From positions 62,001 through 126,000 of the forward strand of contig NZ_CP127175.1 in NCBI RefSeq assembly GCF_030273315.1: a stretch of 64,000 nt of DNA. The letters are read 5' to 3'. A model generated the notes under the pieces. That model was not told the DNA's origin. It ran no database searches and worked only from the letters and a program-made list of their open reading frames with translations. Positions 7,661 to 17,284 of the stretch are shown here, in pieces. Position 1 is the stretch's first letter; every line of letters starts with the position of its first letter. The translations under genes were made by a program, and so were the position numbers. Origin of the DNA: Natrialbaceae archaeon AArc-T1-2 (GTDB taxonomy: Archaea; Halobacteriota; Halobacteria; Halobacteriales; Natrialbaceae).

Positions 7661-9457
7661 TCACTCGACAGTGACGCTTTTGGCCAGGTTTCGTGGTTTG
7701 TCTATCGAACGTCCCAGCCGATTTGCGACCCAGTACGAGACCAGCTGTAACTGGACGTTCGCGACGATCGGGCTGGCGATTCCGCCCGCGCCGGGGACCT
7801 CGAGCACGTGATCGGCGTACCGCTCGACCTCGGAGCGCCCGTCCGTGACGGCGACGACCGGTGCGTCCCGTGCCTCGACTTCCTTGACGTTCCCGATGGT
7901 CTTGTTCGCTCGCTCGTCGTCGCCGGTCACCAGCGCGAAGACGGGCGTGTTTTCGGTGACGAGTGCAAGCGGGCCGTGTTTGAGTTCGCCGGCGGCGAAC
8001 CCTTCGGCGTGTTTGTACGTGATCTCTTTCATCTTCAGCGCGCCCTCGAGCGCGACGGGATACTGGTAACCACGGCCGATGAAAAAGTACGCGTCGGCGT
8101 CCTCGTAGGTCTCGGCAACCGCACGCGCGTTCGAGGTATCGAGCACGGTCTGGATCAGGTCCGGAACGTCCCGGAGCGCCTGGATCGTCTCACGCGAGAT
8201 GTTCTCGGTGAGCTGGCAGGCGAGCATCGTCAGGGCGGCCTGCTGGCTGGCGAAGGTCTTTGTCGCCGCGACGCCGATCTCGGGGCCGGCACGGATGTAC
8301 AACACGTGATCACACTCGCGGGCGGCTGAACTCCCGACGACGTTCGTCACGGCGATGGTCTTCGCACCCGCGCGGTTCGCCGCACGGAGCGCACGCATCG
8401 TGTCGGCGGTCTCGCCGCTCTGGGTGACGCCGACGACGACCGACTCGCCGCCGACGGGAATCGTCTCCTCGTCGTACTCGCTGGCCAGGAACGCCTGGGC
8501 GGACACGCCACGGTCGCGAAGCAGCCGTGCGCCGTACATCGCGGCGTGGTAGGACGTCCCACATGCGACGAACTGGATGGCCCCGGATGCCTGTATCGGT
8601 GGCACCGACTCGAGGTCGACGGTCCCCTCGAGTTCGTCGAGCCGACCGCGAAGACACTTCCGGAGTGCGTCGGGCTGTTCGTTGATCTCCTTGAGCATGT
8701 AGTGGTCGTAGCCGCTCTTGCCGGCGTCTTCGGGATCCCAGGAGATCGTCTCGATCGACGTCTCGACGACGGTGCCGTCGGCGTCGGTAACCACGACCTC
8801 GGATGGCGACAATCGTGCGAACTCGCCGTCGTCGAGGTAGATCACCCGGTCGGTGTACTCGATGAAGGCGGGCACGTCGCTCGCGAGATAGTAGCCGTCA
8901 TTGCCGATCCCGAGCACGAGCGGCGAGTTGCGTCGGGCGGCGTAGATCGTATTCGTCCCCTCGAAGACGGCCGCGACAGCGTAGCTGCCCTCGATCCTAT
9001 CGATCGCACGCCTGAAGGCCGTCTCCCGGTCGATGCCGTCTGCGAGATACGTGCTGATAAGGTGTGGGACGACTTCGGTGTCGGTGTCGCTCTCGAACTC
9101 GATACCGGCCGCGGTCAGTTCGTCACGCAACGACTGGTAGTTCTCGATGATGCCGTTGTGGACGACGGCGACCCGGTTCTGGTCGTCCGTGTGTGGATGA
9201 GCGTTCACGTCTGACGGGGGACCGTGGGTGCTCCAGCGCGTGTGACCGATCCCGACGGACTCGTTTTCGTACTCCGATTTCGGAAGCGCGGACTCGAGTG
9301 CTGACAGTTCGCCTTCCCGTTTGTGGACGTGGAGCGTCTGATTCGAGAGCGCGACGCCTGCGGAGTCATAGCCGCGGTACTCCAGTCCCGAGAGCCCATC
9401 CAGCAGGACGTCTATCGCGTCGCTGTCAGAACCGGCATAGCCGATGATTCCACACAT
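7661..9457 (-). CDS. glmS: Glutamine-fructose-6-phosphate aminotransferase
   Basis: 598 residues, the family's usual size. ATG 9457 is chosen because it places the nucleophile cysteine directly after Met (MCGIIGYAG); a TTG one codon earlier would bury it. The N-terminal glutaminase half runs to about residue 220. Two SIS domains follow (CGTSYHAAMYGARLL, TQSGETADTMRALR), and the C-terminus ends in the family motif KPRNLAKSVTVE. It converts fructose-6-phosphate and glutamine to glucosamine-6-phosphate, the entry to UDP-GlcNAc for N-glycans and surface polymers. Its start overlaps the stop of the upstream nucleotidyltransferase by one base (TGATG), so the two are translationally coupled. Confidence 0.95.
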   Translation of the reverse strand: MCGIIGYAGSDSDAIDVLLDGLSGLEYRGYDSAGVALSNQTLHVHKREGELSALESALPKSEYENESVGIGHTRWSTHGPPSDVNAHPHTDDQNRVAVVHNGIIENYQSLRDELTAAGIEFESDTDTEVVPHLISTYLADGIDRETAFRRAIDRIEGSYAVAAVFEGTNTIYAARRNSPLVLGIGNDGYYLASDVPAFIEYTDRVIYLDDGEFARLSPSEVVVTDADGTVVETSIETISWDPEDAGKSGYDHYMLKEINEQPDALRKCLRGRLDELEGTVDLESVPPIQASGAIQFVACGTSYHAAMYGARLLRDRGVSAQAFLASEYDEETIPVGGESVVVGVTQSGETADTMRALRAANRAGAKTIAVTNVVGSSAARECDHVLYIRAGPEIGVAATKTFASQQAALTMLACQLTENISRETIQALRDVPDLIQTVLDTSNARAVAETYEDADAYFFIGRGYQYPVALEGALKMKEITYKHAEGFAAGELKHGPLALVTENTPVFALVTGDDERANKTIGNVKEVEARDAPVVAVTDGRSEVERYADHVLEVPGAGGIASPIVANVQLQLVSYWVANRLGRSIDKPRNLAKSVTVE

Positions 9458-10629
9458 CAACTACGCACCTCCGTTTCGGCGTCGACCGTTCCACGAACGG
9501 CCGAGCCAGTCCGGACGACGGCCTCCGGACCGACGATCGTTCCGGGTGCGTACGTCGACCCGCCCTCGTCGTGGACCCGGTCCGCAAGCACCGCGCCAAG
9601 TTGCTCGTCCTGATGAACCTGATCGCCGATTCGAACGTCACCCGGGCCGCCGACGACGGTCGTTCCGGGACCGACCGTGACCCCACGACCCGTCACGCAG
9701 TCCCGGAGCGTCGCGTTGTCCCCAACGCGTGTGTCTGCGTCGACGACGCTGTGTTCGACGACGGTGTTCGATCCGACCGTGACGTTTTCGCCCAGACAAA
9801 CGTTCGGGCCGACGACGGCACCCGGACCGACGACACAATCCCGCTCGATTACGACCGGTTCGACGATCGTCGCCGCGTCGTGGATGCGTGCGGATGGCGA
9901 CACCTGACTCGCGACTCTGGACTCGTGTGCCAGCAAGTCGTCGGCAACGCGCAACAGGTCCCACGGATAGGTCGCGTCCACCCAGAGTCCCTCGGAGACG
10001 ACGCCATGAACCTCCCCGTCGCCGTCGATCAACTCCCGGATGCCATCGACGAGTGACTGTTCGCCCGCACACGGCGATGCGGAGCGAATCGCATCGAAGA
10101 TCGACGTTTCAAACGCGTATACGCCCGCATTGAGCCGGTAACTCCGCTCATCACGGGGCTTCTCGACGATGTCGGTAACTTCCCCGCCATCGGCGAGAAT
10201 AACGCCTCCGTACTCTTCGACGTCGTTTTGAACGAGTCCGAGCGTTGCGTCGGCACCATCGGTCGCCGTGGCGACGTCGTCGATGATTTGTCGGTCGACG
10301 AGCTGGTCGCCGTTGACGACCAGAACCGATCCGTCGACCTCCTCTTCGGCTGCAAGGAGTGCGTGACCGCTTCCCAGTTGCTTTTCTTGGGTGACGTAGG
10401 TAATCGGCACGTTTCGGTAGGTCGGCCCAAAGTGAGACTGCACGCGGTTGCGTCTATAGCCGACGACAACGGTGATGTCCGTGACCCCTGCCTCGATCAG
10501 CTCATCGAAGACATGCTCGAGAATGGGCTTCGTTGCCGCTGGCAACATCGGCTTCGGCCGATGTCGCGTGAGCGGACGAAGTCGAGATCCCTCTCCCGCC
10601 GCAAGAACGACTGCGGAACGGATTTCCAT
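9457..10629 (-). CDS. glmU: Bifunctional sugar-1-phosphate nucleotidylyltransferase/acetyltransferase (GlmU-like)
   Basis: 390 residues. The N-terminal nucleotidyltransferase domain carries LAAGEGSRLRPLT with the following Lys in RPKPMLP, and VVNGDQLVD as the metal-binding aspartate region. From about residue 230 a left-handed beta-helix follows, with hexapeptide repeats (ARIHDAATIVEP, NVTVGSNTVVEHS and so on). This layout fits archaeal GlmU-like enzymes that acetylate glucosamine-1-phosphate and then form UDP-GlcNAc. The coupling to glmS supports that substrate. A phosphoglucosamine mutase is not in the window. A dTDP-glucose-type specificity cannot be fully excluded. Confidence 0.85.
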   Translation of the reverse strand: MEIRSAVVLAAGEGSRLRPLTRHRPKPMLPAATKPILEHVFDELIEAGVTDITVVVGYRRNRVQSHFGPTYRNVPITYVTQEKQLGSGHALLAAEEEVDGSVLVVNGDQLVDRQIIDDVATATDGADATLGLVQNDVEEYGGVILADGGEVTDIVEKPRDERSYRLNAGVYAFETSIFDAIRSASPCAGEQSLVDGIRELIDGDGEVHGVVSEGLWVDATYPWDLLRVADDLLAHESRVASQVSPSARIHDAATIVEPVVIERDCVVGPGAVVGPNVCLGENVTVGSNTVVEHSVVDADTRVGDNATLRDCVTGRGVTVGPGTTVVGGPGDVRIGDQVHQDEQLGAVLADRVHDEGGSTYAPGTIVGPEAVVRTGSAVRGTVDAETEVRS

Positions 10630-10639
10630 GAATTGACTG

Positions 10640-10745
10640 ACAGTATTCCAGGGGTTTTATTCTTTTGGCCCTATGGATTCACATCAGATTATTTAGTTTA
10701 TAAAGATTAAACTATATTATAATTAGAAAGAAATTATATGGCCGG
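10640..10745 (-). promoter_or_regulatory. AT-rich promoter region for glmU-glmS
   Basis: About 70 bases upstream of glmU are much more AT-rich than their surroundings. On the minus strand they contain TTTATAAA-like and AATAAAAC motifs that could be TATA boxes. The block separates the glm genes from the DUF1616 gene. The exact start of transcription cannot be read. Confidence 0.35.
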
Positions 10746-10801
10746 GTTGTCCACGGAGGAACCGTTGAGCACCCCACAACCTTTCAGTCGTGTGGAGGAC
10801 G

Positions 10802-11863
10802 TCAATCCTCGTCAGGCTCGGCCACGTCAACCCAGAGATGGACGTGATACTCGGTACTCTCCTGTGAGAGGTCCTCGGGAACTTCATCTGGATACAGTAG
10901 CCAGAGGATTCGGTTGTCCTCTCCAACCATCGTCGGCTCGAGGTCGTGTTCGTGGTGCCAGGTTTCGTTGTGCTCGAGTTGGGCCTCGAACCGATCGAGC
11001 TCACGCTGCTCGTGGACGACCGTCTCGTTGTCGACGACCTCGACATCCTGTTCGATGACGACGACGGTGTAGTCGACCGTCCGGTGTTCGTGGTTGTCGA
11101 CGCCGACGATGATCTCCTCGCTTTCACCCTGCACGAACTCGGTTGGATAGCCGTCCGCGACGAGGTCACCATCGTCGTCCTCGGTCAGGATATATACTGC
11201 GGAGAACTGCTCGCCCTCCGGTGGCACGACGACCGCGTACGTGAGCGTGCCGACGGCGAGCACGATCGAGAGTACGAGCAACACGTTCAACACGGTATCC
11301 GCGCGTGAGTCGGGCTCGAGCACCTCCGCGCGACCTGCGGCGAGCCACTCCCGATAGGGGACGTGGAACCGTTCGTCTTCGGGGAGCTGTCGTCGCCGAA
11401 CGGCTGCGATGGCCGTCGTAACGATCGTGAACGCGCTCACCGAGATCATGATCGGCACGAGCCGAATCCCCCATGGAGTGAAGTTCAATACGAGTCCGAT
11501 GAGTGGGACGATCGCAATACTCAGCCCGAACGCGAGTGCGACGCGTTCGATGCCGTCGATCCCGGATCGGTTCGTAACGGTCCAGCGTTGTGCATCTTCG
11601 CTTTCATCGCCGTCGCTGTCGACGACATCGGCAGTTGCAGGCCCGTCACCATCCTCAGGGAACAGTGCAGCGATAAATGCGTAACCAGGAATGAAAAGGA
11701 CGAAGGCGAGTCCAAGTGGCACCCGAAGGGGCGTCTCGCGAATCACCGGAGCGAAGACGGCGACGTTGACCAGTGCCGTCACTGCGAGTATCGCCGCCAG
11801 ATCCGCCGGAAGCGTCCGGACCTGACGTGGCAGAAGCAACCAAAGCGATCGACCGTCGGCCAT
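10802..11863 (-). CDS. DUF1616 family membrane protein
   Basis: 353 residues with about five membrane helices: LAAILAVTALVNVAVFAPV (about 22-40), VPLGLAFVLFIPGYAFIAAL, a pair near 105-160 and one near 207-227. These are followed by an acidic extracellular C-terminal domain of roughly 120 residues. The N-terminal FIPGYAFIAALFP segment is typical of DUF1616, a family common next to glycan or surface-protein genes in archaea. It stands alone between glmU and the DUF4129 protein, both read in the same direction. No enzymatic motif is visible and function is unknown; a role in surface glycoprotein processing is only an inference from context. Confidence 0.75.
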   Translation of the reverse strand: MADGRSLWLLLPRQVRTLPADLAAILAVTALVNVAVFAPVIRETPLRVPLGLAFVLFIPGYAFIAALFPEDGDGPATADVVDSDGDESEDAQRWTVTNRSGIDGIERVALAFGLSIAIVPLIGLVLNFTPWGIRLVPIMISVSAFTIVTTAIAAVRRRQLPEDERFHVPYREWLAAGRAEVLEPDSRADTVLNVLLVLSIVLAVGTLTYAVVVPPEGEQFSAVYILTEDDDGDLVADGYPTEFVQGESEEIIVGVDNHEHRTVDYTVVVIEQDVEVVDNETVVHEQRELDRFEAQLEHNETWHHEHDLEPTMVGEDNRILWLLYPDEVPEDLSQESTEYHVHLWVDVAEPDED

Positions 11864-11909
11864 TCGACGCTATATCGACGAGCGGTGTGTAAAAGTCGGT
11901 CGATCGAAA

Positions 11910-14123
11910 TTAATCATCGGCCACGCCCTGTGTGGACTCTGGTTCGGCACGCTCGCTCAACTGTCGTGCTCGAGCCAGGACATCGTCGGCCACGTCGGCA
12001 GGCACCGAATCGGGACCGAACGCGGCACGCTCGTATGCTTCGGTCACCGCTCGTAGCGAGTCCGTTTCGTCCGTGTCAGCACTCGCCTCGCAGTATTCCC
12101 GGTAAAGCTCCCAGTGGGTGAGCGTCCGACTGAGACGGGCCCGCGCTTCTATCCTCTGGCGAACAGCTGCGTATCCGGTTCGGACGGCGTCGTCCTGATT
12201 ACCGTTTGCAAGTTGGTCTTGGGCATGTTGCAACAGGGCATTGACTGGATCGGCATCAGACATACCCCTGTCCGGTTCACTCGCGATCGTCGGACGACCA
12301 GCGTCGCTGTCTACGATGTCGGCTGCTCCCGACTGTCGTCGGTACCACCAGAACCCAGCCACGGTGGCGGCGATGATGGCTCCAGCCACGGCGATTGCCG
12401 GTCCATTCGACAGCGAAGAGTCACCAGTTTCGACCCCCTCCGACAACACGACGGTCTCTTCGGCTGTCGCATCGGCAAGGTTCGTCGTGTCTCCGTCGAA
12501 GACGGCATCCACTCGAACGTCGCCCGTCCCGTCCGGGATGGCCACGGTTGTCGAGAACGTTCCGTTCGTATCAGTTTCGACAATCGTAGCGGTTGTCCCG
12601 TCGATACTGAGTTGTACCAGCTGATCACTAATCCCGTCCCCACTATCCGTCGACAACGTGCCGGTTATCTGCAGTTCTCGGTCGTCGGCAGTCTCATTGT
12701 CAGCGTCGTTGACCTGCGTTTCGTCGATTGTCAGCGTTGTCTCGGTCTCCTGGACCGTTACCGGCGTCGTCGTCGATGTATTGGCGAGTGCCCGGTCCTC
12801 GAACGGAAGACGAACACGAAGTTCGCTGTCACCGTCCGGGACCGCGGCCGGAACGGTGACGCTGTCGTTTATTTCGCCGTCGGTCGGTCGCACCACACCC
12901 AAGCGCTCCCCCTCGACCGTCACGACGAGGGGGACGTCATCGACAGGGACGCCCTCGACGGTCAAATTCCCTGTGAGGGGGACTTCCTCGCCATATGCAA
13001 CCGCTGTCGGTTCGTCGTGGATCGTTACCGTCGGTTCGGCCTGTTCGATCGAGACGTCCGTCTCCGCTTCGCTGCCGAGATATACTGATTCGCGTTCGGG
13101 GATATACGCCACCGGCAGCCGATCGGTCGACAACGGATCGGCGACCGGACGATACTCGAGTTCGAATCGACCTTCGTCGTCGATCTCGACATCCCTCGGC
13201 TCGCCGCCGACGATCAGTCGAACCGGGCCGTCAGGAACGGAGCCATCCGCCGCTTGCAGGTCGCCACTGATCCGTACCGGTTCGAGAAACGATCCGCTCT
13301 CGTGAGCGGTCTCGAGTTCCAGTGCCGTTTCGACGAAGGTTTGCTCGCGAACGATCTGTTGTTCGGTCTGTGTCTCGTTGTTGATCTGCTCTGTGGACTC
13401 GACGGCGTCCGAGAAGTCCGTCCCGGTTTCGTTCTCGAGGAAGCGATAGGTCGTGATCGCGTTTCGACTCGAGCCGTCGATCTCGGCGGCGAGCTCCTCG
13501 AGTTCACGCGCGAGTTCCCGGGCTCGCTCCTCCTCGCCTGCCTCGCGTGCTTCCTCGTAAGCCGCCTTCGTCTCGTTGTACTGCTCGAGGGTGTCGGCCA
13601 GCCGCTCTTGCTCGCTGGCTGCATCCTCGAATGCCTCGGCCGGGTTGTCGGGATCGACGTCGTCCTCCTCGTCTTCAGTGGCGTCGTCCTCCTCGTCGGC
13701 TACTGTATCCTCATCATCGTCGTCAGCGGCGTCATCATCGCGATCGTCGTCACCAGCCGTCTCTTCTTCTGTCTCACCACTGACCTCGACGTACTGACCG
13801 AGTCGGTCCCGATATTCCTCGTCGACGTGTGACCGCGCGAGGTCGTACTCGCCCTCGCTCAGAGCGACCTGGCTCTCCTGGAGCTGTTGGGAGAGTTGAT
13901 CCGACAGCCACGACTGTACCCCGTCGGTGTCGCTGTCCTCGTCGTACTCGTCGGGATGTTCGTGGCGGACCGTTTCGTTCGTCCCGTCGTCGTCAGTCTC
14001 GTTTGTCGCCCCGACGATGGTGCGGTCCGTATCGGTTACGCCGGCCGCGAACATCCCACCGGTGGCTACAAGCGCCAGTGTAAGAATCGCCACCGCGAAT
14101 ACGCGCGAGCCCGACCCGTTCAC
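11910..14123 (-). CDS. Large membrane-anchored DUF4129-type surface protein
   Basis: 737 residues. An N-terminal signal or anchor segment (VFAVAILTLALVATGGMFAAG) is followed by a very acidic stretch (about 115-165) and a predicted coiled coil (about 165-215, EEARELARELEELAAEI-like). Several Ig or carboxypeptidase-regulatory-like beta domains follow (about 280-560), then a membrane helix near residues 575-597. A cytoplasmic helical domain of DUF4129 type ends the protein (HAQDQLANGNQDDAVRTGYAAVRQRIE). DUF4129 proteins co-occur with MoxR ATPases and DUF58 proteins, as here: the DUF58 gene starts 95 bases away on the other strand. Probable role: an envelope sensor or assembly factor working with the MoxR complex. 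Confidence 0.75.
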   Translation of the reverse strand: MNGSGSRVFAVAILTLALVATGGMFAAGVTDTDRTIVGATNETDDDGTNETVRHEHPDEYDEDSDTDGVQSWLSDQLSQQLQESQVALSEGEYDLARSHVDEEYRDRLGQYVEVSGETEEETAGDDDRDDDAADDDDEDTVADEEDDATEDEEDDVDPDNPAEAFEDAASEQERLADTLEQYNETKAAYEEAREAGEEERARELARELEELAAEIDGSSRNAITTYRFLENETGTDFSDAVESTEQINNETQTEQQIVREQTFVETALELETAHESGSFLEPVRISGDLQAADGSVPDGPVRLIVGGEPRDVEIDDEGRFELEYRPVADPLSTDRLPVAYIPERESVYLGSEAETDVSIEQAEPTVTIHDEPTAVAYGEEVPLTGNLTVEGVPVDDVPLVVTVEGERLGVVRPTDGEINDSVTVPAAVPDGDSELRVRLPFEDRALANTSTTTPVTVQETETTLTIDETQVNDADNETADDRELQITGTLSTDSGDGISDQLVQLSIDGTTATIVETDTNGTFSTTVAIPDGTGDVRVDAVFDGDTTNLADATAEETVVLSEGVETGDSSLSNGPAIAVAGAIIAATVAGFWWYRRQSGAADIVDSDAGRPTIASEPDRGMSDADPVNALLQHAQDQLANGNQDDAVRTGYAAVRQRIEARARLSRTLTHWELYREYCEASADTDETDSLRAVTEAYERAAFGPDSVPADVADDVLARARQLSERAEPESTQGVADD

Positions 14124-14218
14124 GACCGAACAGTCCGCGCCTCACGACAAAAACAGTTCGCTTCCTGATATTGTTCAGCAACCAGTAGCTTCAACAGGAC
14201 ACCCGAAAACTCTCTCAT

Positions 14219-15712
14219 ATGCGACCCACTCGCCGGCTGTGGGCGACCGGTGCCCTCGCTGCCGTGTTCGCCGTACTCGCGGCCGTCTTCGCACGTCCGC
14301 TCTTGCTGGCGGCGACGGGGCTGATCGGCGCGTGGGTACTCGCTCGTCAGTACCTGTTCATTACGGAACTCGAGCGAACGAATCGGGTGCTGTCGGTATC
14401 CCAGGTCCCTGCCAGAACTTCGGTACGGACTGATGACGACACGCCAGTAACGATGTCTGCCACGCTCGAGGAGCCGCTGTCACTGGCACTGGCAATCGAC
14501 GGTGGTCTTCCCACAGCGGCGGTCGAAGACGGGACGTTGCATCTCTCGCTCGAACCGGGGGCTACGGAGACGGACCGAACGATCGACGTTCGCTGGCCGG
14601 TCGCCGGCGTGCACCGGTTCACGCGGCCGACGGTGACAGCGACTGACGGCCTCTTTCGGGAGACTATTCCGACCGGCGAAGCACCGACGGTGACGGTCCA
14701 GCCACGCGAACCGCGGTCGATACACGTCGGGGAGGGTGGCGACCGGACCGCGGTGGCCTATGGAGAGCACGACACGGGACGACTCCAGTCGGGGCTCGAA
14801 CCAAGCGAGATTCGGGAGTACGTGCCAGGTGATCGAGCACCTCGCATCGACTGGAAGTCGACCGCTCGCCTCGGGGAGTTGCACGTTCGGGAGTACGAGG
14901 GTGAGACGGACCGTACCACGTTGCTCGTCGTTGACCACCGACACAGCCTCGCGACGGGGCGTCCGGGAGAGACGAAACTTGCATACCTCCGTGAGGTGGC
15001 GATTGCGATGGCAGCGAATGCCAACCGACTCGGCGATCCACTCGGGCTGCTCACGGTCGGCGACGACGGCATTACGGCCCGTTTCGAGCCGAAGTTACAG
15101 CCCGAGTTGTACGAAACGATCCGTCGACGCCTGCTTGAACTGGAACCAACCCAGGAACGAGCAGAACGCCACCCGGAGGCGACAGTCGAGGCAACCGTTA
15201 GTTCCGTGTCGGAACGCGAGGGGGTTGCTCATACTGCCGGGAAAGCGCCACAGTCCCCTCGGACGGCGACCGGCATTCGGCGGTCGGCTGCGGCACTCGC
15301 GAACGACGACGATCCGTTCGCCCAGACGCTTCGTCCCTTCTATGCGGACCGACAGGGGTATCGTGAACGCATCGAGAGCGACCCACTGTACAGCGCCGTG
15401 CAAACGTCGCTCCGACGGCAGAACGAACGGGTCCTGACGGTCCTCTGTACCGACGACGCGAATCCAATAGAACTCCGCGAAACGGTCGAGATGGCACGCA
15501 CACACGACAACGACGTTCTCGTCTTTCTCTCTCCGACGGTGCTGTTCGAATCCGGGACACTTGCAGACGCCGAGCAAACGTACGAGCGCTACGTTTCGTT
15601 CGAAGAGCTTCGCCGGTCGCTCACCCGAATGGAGCGTGTCACCGCACTCGAGGTCGCTCCGGAGGATCGATTGGCAGCCGTTCTCGCTGCGGGCCGGGGT
15701 GATCGCCGATGA
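14219..15712 (+). CDS. DUF58 domain-containing protein
   Basis: 497 residues. Two N-terminal membrane segments (ALAAVFAVLAAVFARPLLLAATG, about residues 12-40) precede an external beta-rich domain and then the DUF58 core, with YVPGDRAPRIDWKSTARLG near residue 203-220 and a vWA-like metal-site region (TLLVVDHRHS). DUF58 proteins are partners of MoxR AAA ATPases; the MoxR gene lies 3 kb downstream on the opposite strand. The divergent DUF4129 gene completes the set. The stop overlaps the next gene's start (ATGA), making a coupled three-gene operon to 17192. Function in the family is poorly known, probably envelope biogenesis. Confidence 0.85.
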   Translation: MRPTRRLWATGALAAVFAVLAAVFARPLLLAATGLIGAWVLARQYLFITELERTNRVLSVSQVPARTSVRTDDDTPVTMSATLEEPLSLALAIDGGLPTAAVEDGTLHLSLEPGATETDRTIDVRWPVAGVHRFTRPTVTATDGLFRETIPTGEAPTVTVQPREPRSIHVGEGGDRTAVAYGEHDTGRLQSGLEPSEIREYVPGDRAPRIDWKSTARLGELHVREYEGETDRTTLLVVDHRHSLATGRPGETKLAYLREVAIAMAANANRLGDPLGLLTVGDDGITARFEPKLQPELYETIRRRLLELEPTQERAERHPEATVEATVSSVSEREGVAHTAGKAPQSPRTATGIRRSAAALANDDDPFAQTLRPFYADRQGYRERIESDPLYSAVQTSLRRQNERVLTVLCTDDANPIELRETVEMARTHDNDVLVFLSPTVLFESGTLADAEQTYERYVSFEELRRSLTRMERVTALEVAPEDRLAAVLAAGRGDRR

Positions 15713-16317
15713 GCAACCCGATTGAATCCGGTTCGGGCAGCCGTCTCGAGTCGCTGTGTCTCGAGCACGAAGGGACCAGCTGGCCCGCGTTCGTCACGGA
15801 CGTACTGCTCCTCGTCGCGTTCGGCGCGAGTACCGTCGGCGTCTTCGCCGGCATTCTCGGCTTGGTCGCGGGTGCAACCGTGGTCGCCGTTCGACGCCTG
15901 GTCGGAACGCCGTACGCGCTTGCTGTCGGCCATCTCTGGCTCGTCGGACTCTTCCCCAACGCCATCGATCCGGTCTCGTTCCTGATCGTCGAGACCGCGT
16001 TCGTCGCAGTGTTACTCGCCCCGGCAACTCGAGCACGATCACCGGTTCGGTTCGCTGCCATGACCGCCGCTGCAGTCCTGACGTTTGCCGGGGTGGCATG
16101 GCTGACGCTCGAGTACGCTGCACAGCCGCTGTGGCTCGTCGCGATGACGCTGGCCGGCGCGGTGGCACTCGCCAGCTACGCCCTCCACCGATACGAACTC
16201 GTCGTTCTGGGGCTCGTCGACGAGGACGGACCGGATCACGAACCCGTTTCGTCGCGCTCCACCGATAGCACACCACCCACCGACACAACGGACGCAGCTG
16301 CACCCGACGACACATGA
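15709..16317 (+). CDS. Polytopic membrane protein of the DUF58 operon
   Basis: 202 residues with about five hydrophobic helices (for example VLLLVAFGASTVGVFAGIL and LLAPATRARSPVRFAAMTAAAVL). It ends in a hydrophilic Ser/Thr/Asp-rich tail. It overlaps the DUF58 gene before it and the next gene after it, each by 4 bases. I do not recognise a named family with certainty. Its position between DUF58 and a coiled-coil membrane protein suggests it is a membrane subunit of the same complex. No catalytic residues are evident. Confidence 0.75.
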   Translation: MSNPIESGSGSRLESLCLEHEGTSWPAFVTDVLLLVAFGASTVGVFAGILGLVAGATVVAVRRLVGTPYALAVGHLWLVGLFPNAIDPVSFLIVETAFVAVLLAPATRARSPVRFAAMTAAAVLTFAGVAWLTLEYAAQPLWLVAMTLAGAVALASYALHRYELVVLGLVDEDGPDHEPVSSRSTDSTPPTDTTDAAAPDDT

Positions 16318-17192
16318 GTACGAGCGATACCGATATCGACGATGTCCGAGCCGAGACGGCGTCGGACGCCTCGCCGACCGACGACCCATCGGACGAGGAG
16401 CCCGACCGAACCGAACTGCTCGCGACGATCGAACTGTTACGGGAGGAGAACAGACGCTTGCGAAACGAGTACGCTCGCGCTCGCCAGTCACGCTACCGGA
16501 ATACGGCGCTTGGTCTCGCCGCCCTCGGTATCGCGGCGGTTTTCGGCGCGGTCGTGTTCCCTGATACCAGGGGCGTCCTGATTGCACTCGGGGCGACGGG
16601 ACTGTTCGGCGGGGTGCTCACGTACTACCTCACACCCGAACGCGTCGTCTCGGCGACGGTCGGGGAACGAGTGTACGCCGCTGCGGGTGCCAACGGCGAT
16701 GCACTCGTCGACGAACTCGGACTTCGTGACGACCGGATCTACCTCCCGCCGGGTGATACGGACGCCGTCCGGCTGTACGTTCCTCGCTACGCCGACCCCG
16801 AACTTCCGGTCGATAGAACCGGGCCGATCGTTACCGACGAGTCGGGGCGTGGGCTGCTGTTCGAGCCCACCGGCAGACCGCTCTTTACGGAGTTCGAACG
16901 GACGACCGACCCTGCGGAGACACCTGTTGGCATCGCCACCCAGCTCGCCGACGCCCTCGTGGAAGCGTTCGAACTCGCCGACAGCGTCGATCCGGACGTC
17001 GACCGGGAACACGAGCGGATCACCTTCGCGGTATCCGGTAGCGCCTTCGGCGATCTCGATCGGTTCGATCATCCGATCCCCTCGTTCGTCGCGGTCGGTC
17101 TCGTGACCGTGCTCGAACGACCCGTTTCACTCTCGGTGACCGCGGGAGGCGAACGGGCCGATTGGCTCGTCACGTGCCAGCTCGAGGGCTGA
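16314..17192 (+). CDS. Coiled-coil membrane protein, last gene of DUF58 operon
   Basis: 292 residues. An acidic N-terminus and a short coiled coil (ATIELLREENRRLRNEYARA, about residues 38-57) lead into two membrane helices (LGLAALGIAAVFGAVVF, LIALGATGLFGGVLTYYL). A soluble C-terminal domain of about 170 residues follows. It is translationally coupled to the preceding membrane protein. Homologues are, as far as I know, restricted to haloarchaea and unnamed. The soluble domain may face the cytoplasm, but topology is inference. It ends 92 bases from the convergent MoxR gene. Confidence 0.7.
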   Translation: MSTSDTDIDDVRAETASDASPTDDPSDEEPDRTELLATIELLREENRRLRNEYARARQSRYRNTALGLAALGIAAVFGAVVFPDTRGVLIALGATGLFGGVLTYYLTPERVVSATVGERVYAAAGANGDALVDELGLRDDRIYLPPGDTDAVRLYVPRYADPELPVDRTGPIVTDESGRGLLFEPTGRPLFTEFERTTDPAETPVGIATQLADALVEAFELADSVDPDVDREHERITFAVSGSAFGDLDRFDHPIPSFVAVGLVTVLERPVSLSVTAGGERADWLVTCQLEG

Positions 17193-17284
17193 CATCCCCT
17201 CCCCTCCTCCTGGGCCGTGGTATTGCGCCTGCTCAGCCTATCAGTTGCTGTTCGACATCGGTCGCCGCTTCAACGAGTATCCGG

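Noticed and set aside
13640-13790. Low-complexity GTC/ATC-rich repeats
   Set aside because: They encode the Asp/Glu linker of the DUF4129-type protein; ordinary for haloarchaeal surface proteins.
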